This document shows positions 10,492 through 18,956 of a stretch of DNA of 64,000 nt, in pieces; position 1 is the stretch's first letter, and every line of letters starts with the position of its first letter. The position numbers and the translations under genes were made by a program. Under the pieces are notes generated by a model. It saw nothing but the letters and a program-made list of their open reading frames with translations, made no database searches and was not told where the DNA came from. The DNA is from Acidimicrobiaceae bacterium (lineage in GTDB: Bacteria; Actinomycetota; Acidimicrobiia; Acidimicrobiales; Aldehydirespiratoraceae), in contig VXWX01000010.1 of NCBI GenBank assembly GCA_009835735.1, forward strand, positions 21,824-85,823, in the 5' to 3' direction.

Positions 10492-11067
10492 CTATGTCTC
10501 TTCGAGCGGATCGTCGCAAATGCGCTCGAACTCCGTGTGAGCATGGCGGACGCCGGAGACCTCCGGCAGCAGCGATGCGAAGTTCCCCCAGTTCAGGACG
10601 TGGCAGTTGTCGTAGACATCGGTCTGCTCTTCCTTGATGCCGGAGATGCCCTGTTGGTTCCAGTGGGGGGTGTGTGCACAGATCAGCAGCTTCTCGGCCT
10701 TGTCGATGGACGTTCCCCACAGCTCGTTATCGATGCCGCCCCGGTCCTGGTCATCTTGCGTCGGGTGAACGCGTCCCGTGAAGAACCGCAGCAGCGCGGT
10801 GTTGTCTTCCCACACACCGTCATCGGAGTCGGGGTTCCACCACCGGTGATCGCGGTTCGTGAACCTCGCGGCGAAGGTCTGATCGTTTGCCTTGCCGATG
10901 TAGAGCAGCGACTCGGTCCCGCTGGCTGGATGCGGGCCGTAGACCTGATAGATCCCGAAGTCCGTGCCGCCATCCATCTCCAAGACATCACCGAAGGTGT
11001 GCGGACCGCTCCATAGAAGGTGAATGCGGGTCGGTTCGCGGCGCTCGGTGTCGGGGTCTACTGTCAT
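10492..11067 (-). CDS. Stand-alone GIY-YIG-like nuclease domain protein
   Basis: FGIYQVYGPHPASGTESLLYIGKANDQTFAARF matches the GIY...YIG core arrangement. Confidence 0.65.
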   Translation of the reverse strand: MTVDPDTERREPTRIHLLWSGPHTFGDVLEMDGGTDFGIYQVYGPHPASGTESLLYIGKANDQTFAARFTNRDHRWWNPDSDDGVWEDNTALLRFFTGRVHPTQDDQDRGGIDNELWGTSIDKAEKLLICAHTPHWNQQGISGIKEEQTDVYDNCHVLNWGNFASLLPEVSGVRHAHTEFERICDDPLEET

Positions 11068-11168
11068 CGACTAACGGGTGGTTTGCGCTCGGGCGCAGTC
11101 CTCACCAGCCTCGATCATCGGTCTCAGCTTATGCCTGCGCCGGGTAGACCTACGCGTGGCCGTGATGG

Positions 11169-11193
11169 GCCCTGTCGAGCCGTTCGACAGGGC
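11169..11193. promoter_or_regulatory. Perfect 10-bp-arm hairpin in the divergent intergenic region before the ParA-like gene
   Basis: gccctgtcga-gccgt-tcgacagggc. Confidence 0.8.
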
Positions 11194-11208
11194 CGTCAGC
11201 GGCGTGGT

Positions 11209-11248
11209 GCGTTCGTTGGAGTGCCTGCGCGTTCGTGGGCGTTCCGGG
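11209..11248 (+). repeat. Decamer repeat array B (GCGTTC at 11209, 11229, 11239)
   Basis: gcgttcgttggagtgcctgcgcgttcgtgggcgttccggg. Confidence 0.75.
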
Positions 11249-11270
11249 GGCCTTCGTAGCTTGCGGGGCC

Positions 11271-12245
11271 ATGGCGACCAGATCGAACGGCCCGGTTCCC
11301 ACTGTGGTGGTGTACGGCGCTTCTGGCGGCGTGGGCACCACCACCGTGGCTGCGGCGATGGCCATGTTGACCCAGGCCAGCCACGACGGGGGCCACACCG
11401 TCCTGGTCGACTTCGACTCACGCGCCTTCGACGTGCTGGGCGAGCCGCCCTACAGCGACATCTCCGAGCCGGGGGCCACCCATCACGTCGGCGTTCATCT
11501 TGGCCTTGATGTGGTGTGCTGGCCCGGCGCCAGCTTCGATCCGATGGCTTTGCCCGGAGTGCTGGCCGCGGACCCGCAACCGGCCGGCGTGAACGCCGTA
11601 ATCGTCGACGCCGCCACGGCCAGCCCGGCTGCCATGGGGGCACTGGGCCGCCACCAGCCTGCTGCGAGGACGGTGCTCGTCACGGCGAGCACCTACCCGG
11701 CGGCGTCGGCGGCGCGGGACCACGTGGCCGCCAGCGGCGCGCACCCTGACGAGATCGTCGTGGTGGATGACTCCTCCAGGGCCTTCGGTGTGGCCCACTT
11801 CGCTACCTGGTGGCCGGCGGGCACCCAGCTGCGGGTGCTGCGACGCGACCCGGCGGTGGCCGAGGTCATCGACGCCGGGCTGTTCGGGCTCGCCTCCAGG
11901 CCCGGGGAGCGGATCTTCCCCCACGCTTTGGCGGAGCTCCAGGCCTCGGCTGTGTTGTGCGACAGCACCGATCGGCGGCGTCTGTGGGCGGCGCTGCACG
12001 CCTCGCGCCCCGACAGCCCCGCCGCGGTCCACCAGATGCGCGAGTGGACCCGACAGATCGACGGCGACCTCCCTTCGGCCACCGCTGCGGTGTCGTCCAA
12101 CGGCAGTTCGTTGCGCGCTGGCTGCGCGGTTTGTGGCGTCGAGGGCGCCGGCCACGACCCCGGCTGCCCGGCCCGAACGGCTGTGCCGGGCCGTCGTGCC
12201 CTCAGCGCCGTGGGTGACAGCCGCAACGGGCTGAGCATCGTCTGA
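11271..12245 (+). CDS. ParA/MinD-like P-loop ATPase with a C-terminal zinc-knuckle-like tail
   Basis: Walker A VVVYGASGGVGTTTVAAAMAM; tail CAVCGVEGAGHDPGC. Confidence 0.7.
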   Translation: MATRSNGPVPTVVVYGASGGVGTTTVAAAMAMLTQASHDGGHTVLVDFDSRAFDVLGEPPYSDISEPGATHHVGVHLGLDVVCWPGASFDPMALPGVLAADPQPAGVNAVIVDAATASPAAMGALGRHQPAARTVLVTASTYPAASAARDHVAASGAHPDEIVVVDDSSRAFGVAHFATWWPAGTQLRVLRRDPAVAEVIDAGLFGLASRPGERIFPHALAELQASAVLCDSTDRRRLWAALHASRPDSPAAVHQMREWTRQIDGDLPSATAAVSSNGSSLRAGCAVCGVEGAGHDPGCPARTAVPGRRALSAVGDSRNGLSIV

Positions 12246-12318
12246 CGGGCCGCACAGGGGCTGCTGAAGGCCTCTTCGTGGTCTGCGACCTCGCTGCGGA
12301 CGGGCTCGTCTGCTGGCT

Positions 12319-12369
12319 GCGTTCGTGAGCGTTCATGAGCGTTCCTGGTGCGTTCGTGGGCGTTCGGGG
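12319..12369 (+). repeat. Decamer repeat array C (5 GCGTTC units, 10-11-bp period)
   Basis: gcgttcgtga gcgttcatga gcgttcctggt gcgttcgtgg gcgttcgggg; starts 12319, 12329, 12339, 12350, 12360. Confidence 0.85.
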
Positions 12370-12423
12370 TGCTGGTGCACGGTGAGGGTCGATACCGCAG
12401 CCCAGCGGAGAGGAGCACCCCTG

Positions 12424-12846
12424 ATGGGCACCAACGGAAGCCGAGGCCACCTCCACAACGGCTCTGGGACCGCCGACTGGGCGGTCTGCGACACTGAGGA
12501 GCTGGAGGGGTCGGTGCTCGTGCAGGACCCGGCGGGGCCGGAGCTCCCGCCGTCGGTGATCGCCCCTGAGGGCTGGATGGCGGCCTGGGCGAACCGGTTC
12601 GACCCGGCTGCGCCCGACGCCGGCGAGGACCTGGCGGTGGCTTGGGACCCTGAGCGGGTGGCGCAGGTGGCGATGACGCTTGAGCCTGTCACCGCCGCTG
12701 AGGAGACGGCGCTGGCCGAGACGGGCTGGCAGCGGCTGCGAGTGGACAGCCATGAGGTGTGGGCGAGGACCCCCGAGGCGGCCCAGCTAGAGATCGAGTC
12801 CCGGCGGCGGCACCCGTCGTCGCGGTCGATGGGGATCGGGCTGTGA
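12424..12846 (+). CDS. Hypothetical island protein ending in SRSMGIGL
   Basis: Open frame MGTNGSRGHLHNG...SSRSMGIGL, preceded by repeat array C; no family recognised. Confidence 0.6.
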   Translation: MGTNGSRGHLHNGSGTADWAVCDTEELEGSVLVQDPAGPELPPSVIAPEGWMAAWANRFDPAAPDAGEDLAVAWDPERVAQVAMTLEPVTAAEETALAETGWQRLRVDSHEVWARTPEAAQLEIESRRRHPSSRSMGIGL

Positions 12847-12922
12847 GCGCCGCGGCGATCATCGTCGCCGGCGTGGAACTGGCCGGCCCCGATGATGGCC
12901 CCCAGCGGGCCCGCTGCTGCCG

Positions 12923-13324
12923 GTGACTGGCCCCCAGCACCGCCACCGCAGCACCGCGGTGGTGCCGGTCAGCATCGAGGGTCTCGGCGACGAGGTGGTC
13001 ACCGTCACCCCTGCGACCGCTCTGCGCTGGTACGGCTCCCAGGAGCGCGGCCAGCGCCACGGAGCGGTACAGGGCTTCGACATCACCGACTGCGCCGCCC
13101 AGCTGGCGGCCGCATCGATGCTGGGCCGGCGCAGCATCTGGTACCGCCGGATTGACGCTTGGTGCTTCGAGGTAGGCCCGCTGTCTCGTGGGCGGCGCCT
13201 CGCCGGCTATGTGGGCGTTGTGGGCGAACCCCCCGAGGCGTGCCTCGGGGTGCAGGAGTGCGCCGACGCGGTCACCGAGCGCCTAGAGGCAGCCCGCCGC
13301 AGCACCGGCCGCGCCGGCCGCTAG
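12923..13324 (+). CDS. Hypothetical protein
   Basis: 133-aa ORF following the previous gene; no family recognised. Confidence 0.5.
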   Translation: MTGPQHRHRSTAVVPVSIEGLGDEVVTVTPATALRWYGSQERGQRHGAVQGFDITDCAAQLAAASMLGRRSIWYRRIDAWCFEVGPLSRGRRLAGYVGVVGEPPEACLGVQECADAVTERLEAARRSTGRAGR

Positions 13325-13351
13325 AGCCGGCTCTGGCGCCGGGGGCATCGG

Positions 13352-13918
13352 TCACATGTCAGTGGTGAGGTCTAGGTTGTGAGACGACGGAGGGGACCCG
13401 CCAGCGGCCAGCTGATCGAAGCGAGCCACGGTGGCTCCGTCGGGGACCTCGACGCGTTCGGTGCCGCCGGTGCCGGCCCGCGACGCCACCGCGTAGCGTT
13501 GCAGGTAGGAAATCACCGCCTCTGTGGAGGCGTCGAAGGCGGCCTCGATCTGTTTGCGGGTGTCGTCATCGGAGACCGCCCACGCCACCGAGACGCTCTT
13601 GGGCACGCTGTAGGTCATGTCATAGGCCGACATGGCCTTGCGCCGGCGTCTCACCCCCAACGCGTCGGTGTAGCGGCCGGCGGGGTTGTATCTCCGGCCG
13701 AGTTGCTCGCCGGTGCCGGGATCCAAACAGGCCAGCACAGCCCGCAGCGCCGCCGAGGTGACGAGGGAGCCCTCGGTGACGTTCATCGCCCCGCGGGAGG
13801 CCCATCGGCCCGGTTTCTCGCCGGAGTCGGTGTAGTAGCCCTCGCGGCCAGACGCCCGGCCGGTGTAGTAGTCGGCGTGAGCGACCCCGATCTTCCCGAT
13901 GGACAAGACCACGGCCAC
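13352..13918 (-). pseudogene. Truncated MobF (TrwC/TraA-type) relaxase N-terminus
   Basis: VLSIGKIGVAHADYYTGRASGREGYYTDSGEKPGRWASRGA...AYDMTYSVPKSVSVAWAVSDD is the TrwC relaxase N-terminus; stops at 188 aa before any HxHxH or helicase region. Confidence 0.75.
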
Positions 13919-13938
13919 AGACAGTGCCCCAAGGCCGC

Positions 13939-14023
13939 GAACGCTCAGGAACGCACCAGCGCGAACGCTCAGGAACTCTCACGAACGCACCCAAGACGAC
14001 ACTCAGCAACGCTGGGGAACGCA
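13939..14023 (-). repeat. Decamer repeat array D (inverted orientation: GAACGC on +)
   Basis: gaacgc at 13939, 13949, 13963, 13983, 14018 with degenerate units at 13973 (gaactc) and 14008 (caacgc). Confidence 0.75.
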
Positions 14024-14073
14024 CCCCCTCGGACCCTGCTGGTCACCCGGGCGAACCCATCCGGGCGTGGCGC

Positions 14074-14238
14074 TCAGATTCCGATGCCGTCTCGGCGCTG
14101 GTCCCGTGGGGTGTCGACGAGGGTCCGGCCGTCGGGACCGAGGTATTCGCAGGGGATCTCCATAAGCCGCTCCTCGGCTTTAGCGGCCCGCTCGACGTCT
14201 GGTTCTCTGTTCGGCTGTTCGAGGCTCCAGATCACCAC
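14074..14238 (-). CDS. Small ORF ending in RRDGIGI, upstream of the relaxase remnant
   Basis: Translation from GTG: VVIWSLEQPNREPDVERAAKAEERLMEIPCEYLGPDGRTLVDTPRDQRRDGIGI*; not in the supplied ORF list, read from the sequence. Confidence 0.5.
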   Translation of the reverse strand: MVIWSLEQPNREPDVERAAKAEERLMEIPCEYLGPDGRTLVDTPRDQRRDGIGI

Positions 14239-14582
14239 CCGGCTGCGAACGCAAGCGGCGGGGGCGTCGCTGAGTGAGAGTGATCGCCGAACTGACGGCA
14301 GTGGCGTCCGAACCCGATGGCCTCCTGCTGGCGGTGAAGGGCCACCGGCGTGATCCTTGGCACAAGAGGATCACTTACTCGACGGGGAGGACACCACCCA
14401 AAGCGGGGACTTGGAGCCAAAGATCCCCAAGCTGTGTAAGGGTAGCTTCCAGCCGTCGGTGCTTGAGCCGCGCCGTCGCGGCGATCGATGGGACTGCTGT
14501 CTGTCTGTCTGTGCTGTCGTGGTAGGTATGCCCGACCTGAAGGGCCGACCTCGAGGGCCACGTCCGAGCCTAGAGTCGTGGG

Positions 14583-15551
14583 GTGCGCTGCTCGGAGTGC
14601 GATGAGGGCATTGGGCTCGCAGGGCCGTTCTCGGCGCCCCCACGCACCCGGATCCTGAGACTGGCCGCGGTCGGTCTTGCCCGGGTGATCGACGGCGCGG
14701 CCTGGGTCGGCTCACGCCTTCCTGGCTGGCTGGCCCACGCGCTGGCCGAGATCGCAGGCAACATCCAGTGGGCGCTGAGACCCAACAGGCGCAGGCAGTT
14801 GGCGTTCAACCTGTGCCATGCGGTGTCGCAGCCGCCCGACGATCGCGAGGTCGGTCGGCTGGTGCGCGAGGTAATGGTCAACGAGTCCCATGCCGCCGCC
14901 GACCTGCTGTGGGCCATCGGCCGGCCCCAGGAGTTCCTCGACACCGTCGTCTACAAGGACTGGCACCACGTGCAGGAGGCGGTCAACCAGGGCCGAGGCC
15001 TGATACTAGCCGGAACCCACCTCGGAGGATGGGAGGTGGCCACCGCGATCCCCGGCGCCAGGGTGCCGGTGCCGACCAATGTGATCGTGGCCGACAACTG
15101 GATCGCGTGGGCCATCGAGCACGTGAGGGCCTCGGTCGGGTTGAGGATCATGTATCGCCAGGTCGCGGCGTTGCGCAGCGTGAGGCGGCTTCAGGCCGGC
15201 GAGGCGGTGCTGCTGCTGGGCGACAACAGCGAGCTTGCCGGGCACACCCACCGGGTTCGCTTCTTGGACAGCGAGGTCCAGATGGCCGCAGGAGTAGCCG
15301 CGCTGGCCCGGCTGGCAGGCTCCCCGATCATCTCGTTCACGGTGCTGCCGCTGGGCCCGCGCCGCTGGCAGGCCGCGATGGACGCCCCCATCGACCCTCC
15401 ACGGGCTGAGTCGGGCAGACAGGGCGAACAGGCCGTTCTGCAGCAACTGGCGGACCGCTGGTCCCAAGCGATCACAACCAACCCGGGACACTGGGCGATG
15501 GCCACCCCACTCCATTGGCTCGACAGCTCCCTGGACACGTCGCGGGAATGA
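14583..15551 (+). CDS. LpxL/HtrB-like lysophospholipid (or PIM) acyltransferase
   Basis: GRGLILAGTHLGGWEVA...VLLLGDNSELAGHTHRVRFLDSEVQMAAGVAALARLAGSPIISF, LPLAT family pattern. Confidence 0.8.
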   Translation: MRCSECDEGIGLAGPFSAPPRTRILRLAAVGLARVIDGAAWVGSRLPGWLAHALAEIAGNIQWALRPNRRRQLAFNLCHAVSQPPDDREVGRLVREVMVNESHAAADLLWAIGRPQEFLDTVVYKDWHHVQEAVNQGRGLILAGTHLGGWEVATAIPGARVPVPTNVIVADNWIAWAIEHVRASVGLRIMYRQVAALRSVRRLQAGEAVLLLGDNSELAGHTHRVRFLDSEVQMAAGVAALARLAGSPIISFTVLPLGPRRWQAAMDAPIDPPRAESGRQGEQAVLQQLADRWSQAITTNPGHWAMATPLHWLDSSLDTSRE

Positions 15552-15675
15552 GCCCGGCTCGAGTCGCCATCGGTCCCGTGCGTTGGGCGGCTACCACAAC
15601 GTGCGTCGACAGAGGTCCTCCTCGGTGTCCTCGCCGATGGAGGCGCTTCTGACGTGTGTAGTGGGTCGAACTCTC

Positions 15676-15681
15676 TATAAT
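15676..15681 (+). promoter_or_regulatory. Candidate -10 element (TATAAT) upstream of hpnH
   Basis: tctcTATAATgtcgcg about 47 nt upstream of the HpnH ATG; no convincing -35. Confidence 0.3.
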
Positions 15682-15727
15682 GTCGCGCGCGCAAGACTAG
15701 GTGATCGAAGGAACGGACTCGGCGCGT

Positions 15728-16750
15728 ATGGGGCTTCCCGCAGCACAGGCGTGGACGGTGGCGTCGTATGTGCTCAAACAGCGGTTGAGGGGCCGGGAGC
15801 GCTACCCGCTGGTGCTGATGCTCGAGCCGGTGCTGCGCTGCAACCTGGCCTGCGCCGGGTGCGGCAAGATCCAGTACCCGCCCCATGTGCTGAGACGGGC
15901 CCTCACCGTCGAGCAGTGCCTGGCCGCGGTCGAGGAGTGCGGGGCGCCGGTGGTGAGCATCCCCGGCGGTGAGCCGCTGCTGTACCCCCACATCGGCGAG
16001 TTGGTGCACGAGCTGACGAGCCGCAACAAGTACGTCTATTTGTGCACCAACGCGATCCGCCTGAAGCAGAAGCTCGAGGAGGGCGTGTTCGAGCCCTCCA
16101 AGCGGCTCAGCTTCAGCGTCCACATGGACGGCCTGCGGGCCGAGCACGACCTGTCGGTGTGCCGCGACGGTGTGTACGACATCGCGGTGGACGCCATCGG
16201 TGAGGCGCTGCGGCGCGGCTTCCGGGTGACCACCAACACCACGCTGTTCAACACGGCCGAGCCCATGCGGGTGCGCGACTTCTTCGACGCCATGATGGAT
16301 CTCGGAGTGGAGGGCATGATGGTGTCGCCCGGCTACAGCTACGACGCCGCCCCCGACCAGGACTCGTTCCTGGAGCGTGAGAAGACGGTCGAGCTGTTCT
16401 CGGCCATCATGGAGGGCAAGCCCAAGCGCTGGCGGTTCAACCAGTCGCCGCTGTTCCTGCAGTTCCTGATGGGCAAGCGGGATTACGAGTGCACACCGTG
16501 GGGCAACCCGCTGTACACGATCTTCGGGTGGCAGCGGCCCTGCTACCTGCTCCAGGACGGCTACGCCGCGACGTTCTCCGAGCTCATGGACGACACCCAG
16601 TGGGAGCAGTACGGGCGCAGCAGCGGCAACCCCAGCTGCCAGGACTGCATGGTGCACTGCGGCTACGAGCCCTCGGCCGTGCACGCCACCTTCAGCTCCT
16701 GGCGGGGACTGCGCGACAGCGCGGTCGCAACCGTAACCGGCCGGCTCTAG
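15728..16750 (+). CDS. hpnH: Hopanoid biosynthesis radical SAM protein HpnH (adenosyl hopene synthase)
   Basis: LVLMLEPVLRCNLACAGCGKIQYP (CxxxCxxC) and SIPGGEPLLYPHIGELV; hopanoid gene neighbourhood. Confidence 0.93.
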   Translation: MGLPAAQAWTVASYVLKQRLRGRERYPLVLMLEPVLRCNLACAGCGKIQYPPHVLRRALTVEQCLAAVEECGAPVVSIPGGEPLLYPHIGELVHELTSRNKYVYLCTNAIRLKQKLEEGVFEPSKRLSFSVHMDGLRAEHDLSVCRDGVYDIAVDAIGEALRRGFRVTTNTTLFNTAEPMRVRDFFDAMMDLGVEGMMVSPGYSYDAAPDQDSFLEREKTVELFSAIMEGKPKRWRFNQSPLFLQFLMGKRDYECTPWGNPLYTIFGWQRPCYLLQDGYAATFSELMDDTQWEQYGRSSGNPSCQDCMVHCGYEPSAVHATFSSWRGLRDSAVATVTGRL

Positions 16751-16755
16751 AGGCC

Positions 16756-17091
16756 ATGAGCGCGTCCGACGGCGGCGCCGGCGACGGCGGCGACGAGATC
16801 GCGGCTCTGGTGGAGCGGGCGTTCCACTACCGCGGCGACGTCACCGTGCGCACCGCGGCTGGCGTCGAGGTCGTCGGGTACCTGTTCAACCGCAACGACC
16901 GGGGGGAGGATCGGTGCGCGCAGCTCTTCGAGACCGGGACCGGCCGCGAGGTAGCCATCGCCTACCGCGACATCCGCGACGTGCTGTTCACCGGGCGTGA
17001 CACCGCCGCGCCCAGACAGGACACCGGTGCGCCCGGACCGGTAGGCGGCAGCGACCCCGAGGCACCGGGGCGGACGGCCACGACGCCTTGA
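16756..17091 (+). CDS. Hypothetical small protein in the hopanoid operon
   Basis: MSASDGGAGDGGDEIAALVERAFHYRGDVTVRTAAGVEVVGYLFNRN...; starts 5 nt after the hpnH stop; its stop overlaps the hpnG start. Confidence 0.7.
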   Translation: MSASDGGAGDGGDEIAALVERAFHYRGDVTVRTAAGVEVVGYLFNRNDRGEDRCAQLFETGTGREVAIAYRDIRDVLFTGRDTAAPRQDTGAPGPVGGSDPEAPGRTATTP

Positions 17092-17906
17092 CCACCCACC
17101 GGTCGGCTCGCGGTGGCGTGCTGGTGGTCGCACCGACGCGCCGGGAACTCGGCGGCCTCTCCCGCCGCGGCGGAAGGCTCGCTGCAGCGGGCCGGCCCGG
17201 CCGCGGACGCCGGCCGGCTAACGTTGGGCGGGTCGCCGTGGTAGGGATCGGGCGTGCTGCGGGACCGCGCACCGCAGCCATGCTCGACGCCGAGCCGAAG
17301 GCGGTGCTGGTTTCGCTCGGGTTCGCCGGCGGGCTAGACCCCGCCCTGAGGCCAGGTGACCTCGTTGTCGCTGGCACGTACCGCCACGGCGACGGTGAGA
17401 CCGTCGGCGACGCTAATCTTGCTGCCCGCGTCTCGATCCTGCTGGTGTGCCTCGGAATCGCCGCGCCCGCCGGAGTGGTGCTCACCACCGACGAGCCGCT
17501 GCTCACGCCCGACTCCAAGCAGCGGGCTCGCGCCGGCGGCGACCACCTGGTGGTGGACATGGAGGGCTACTGGATCGCCGGCGCCGCCCAGGCCCGGGGC
17601 GTGCCCCATATCGGGCTGCACTGCGTAGTCGACGAGGCTGATGTCGCTCTCCCCGACTTCGTGTCCAGAGTGGCCACGGCTCCTCATAGAAGAGAGTGGA
17701 TCCACGCCCTCGGCGCGCTGAGATCGGTGGGCGCCGCCCGAGATCTCTCCATCCTGGCACGAAGGGCTCGAACCGCAGGTTGGGCTTTACAAGAAGCCGC
17801 CTGGGCTGTCCTTGAGGCCGTCGCCGACGGAGCCCTCCCCGGTGGCGCACACGTCGCGCCCGAGAGCCCGTCCACTTCAACTATGCCTCCGTCCGGGGGC
17901 CGGTGA
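17088..17906 (+). CDS. hpnG: HpnG-like adenosylhopane nucleosidase/phosphorylase
   Basis: MTP-nucleosidase-like sequence (AVLVSLGFAGGLDPALRPGDLVVAG, VVDMEGYWIAGAAQARGVPHIGLHCVVDEAD) between hpnH and hpnA; TTG start. Confidence 0.8.
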   Translation: MTTHRSARGGVLVVAPTRRELGGLSRRGGRLAAAGRPGRGRRPANVGRVAVVGIGRAAGPRTAAMLDAEPKAVLVSLGFAGGLDPALRPGDLVVAGTYRHGDGETVGDANLAARVSILLVCLGIAAPAGVVLTTDEPLLTPDSKQRARAGGDHLVVDMEGYWIAGAAQARGVPHIGLHCVVDEADVALPDFVSRVATAPHRREWIHALGALRSVGAARDLSILARRARTAGWALQEAAWAVLEAVADGALPGGAHVAPESPSTSTMPPSGGR

Positions 17907-18949
17907 TGGCCCGGCTGTTGGTGACCGGCGGCTCGGGGTTCATCGGGGGCCATGTGGTGACCGCGGCGCTGCGCCGGGGCCACCACGTCGTCGCCCTGAC
18001 CCGGGACGGGGCCTCGCCCGGGCCGGCCCATCCGCGGCTGGTCGTCGTATCGGGAGACGTGCGCGACCCCGAAACGGTGCGGCACGCCGCGGAGGGCTGC
18101 GACGCCGTGCTGCATGTGGCCGGGCTCTACACCTTCGACCCGGCCCGAGCCGCAGAGATGCTCGAAGTCAACGCGCAGGGAACCCGCAACGTCATGGAGT
18201 GCGCCCTCGCGGCCGGCGTGGCGCGCATCGTTTACACGGGCACGGTGGGAACGACCGACTTCTCGGTCCGAAACACCGGTCGCCTCCCCAACGAGGACGA
18301 CGTGGCCGGACCCGGCGCCGAGATGGGGCCCTACAAGCGCTCCAAACTCGAGGCCGAGCGCATCGTGGCCGAGATGGCGGCTCAGGGTGCTCCCATCGTC
18401 ACCGTCTGCCCGACCGCGCCGGTGGGGCCCGGCGACCACAAGCCGACGCCGACGGGACGCATCGTCGTCGACTTCATGCGCGGCCGGATGTTCGCCTACG
18501 TCGAGACCGGGCTGAACTTCGTGCACGTCAGCGACGTCGCCGAGGGCCACCTGCTGGCGCTGGAACGGGGACGCGACGGTGCCCGCTACCTGCTGGGCAG
18601 CCGCGACGGCAACCTCACGCTGGCGCAGGCCTTCGGCATCCTGTCCGGGATCACCGGCCGGCGGGCGCCCCGGGTGCGGGTGCCCTGCGCGGTGGCAGTG
18701 GGATTCGCCCACGCCACCGCAGTCGTCTGCCGGGCGTTGCGCCGGCCCCCGCTGGTCGGCCCCGAAGCGGCCCGGATGGCCTCGACGCCGATGTGGGTGG
18801 ACCCGTCGCGCAGTGTCGCCGAGCTGGGCCTCCCCCAGACGCCGGTCGCCGAGGCGTTCCGGGAAGCCGTCGACTGGTTCGCCTACCACGGCTACGCCAA
18901 CGCCCCCCGAAGCGCAGTCGCCGCCGGCTCAACGGCCGGGCGGACCTAG
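17906..18949 (+). CDS. hpnA: HpnA hopanoid-associated sugar epimerase (extended SDR)
   Basis: LLVTGGSGFIGGHVVTAALRRGHHVVALTR...ALAAGVARIVYTGTVGT...GPYKRSKLEAE. Confidence 0.85.
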   Translation: MARLLVTGGSGFIGGHVVTAALRRGHHVVALTRDGASPGPAHPRLVVVSGDVRDPETVRHAAEGCDAVLHVAGLYTFDPARAAEMLEVNAQGTRNVMECALAAGVARIVYTGTVGTTDFSVRNTGRLPNEDDVAGPGAEMGPYKRSKLEAERIVAEMAAQGAPIVTVCPTAPVGPGDHKPTPTGRIVVDFMRGRMFAYVETGLNFVHVSDVAEGHLLALERGRDGARYLLGSRDGNLTLAQAFGILSGITGRRAPRVRVPCAVAVGFAHATAVVCRALRRPPLVGPEAARMASTPMWVDPSRSVAELGLPQTPVAEAFREAVDWFAYHGYANAPRSAVAAGSTAGRT

Positions 18950-18956
18950 CACCGCC

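Noticed and set aside
15191-16684. 497-aa minus-strand ORF
   Set aside because: Antisense to hpnH and the acyltransferase; no recognisable motifs.
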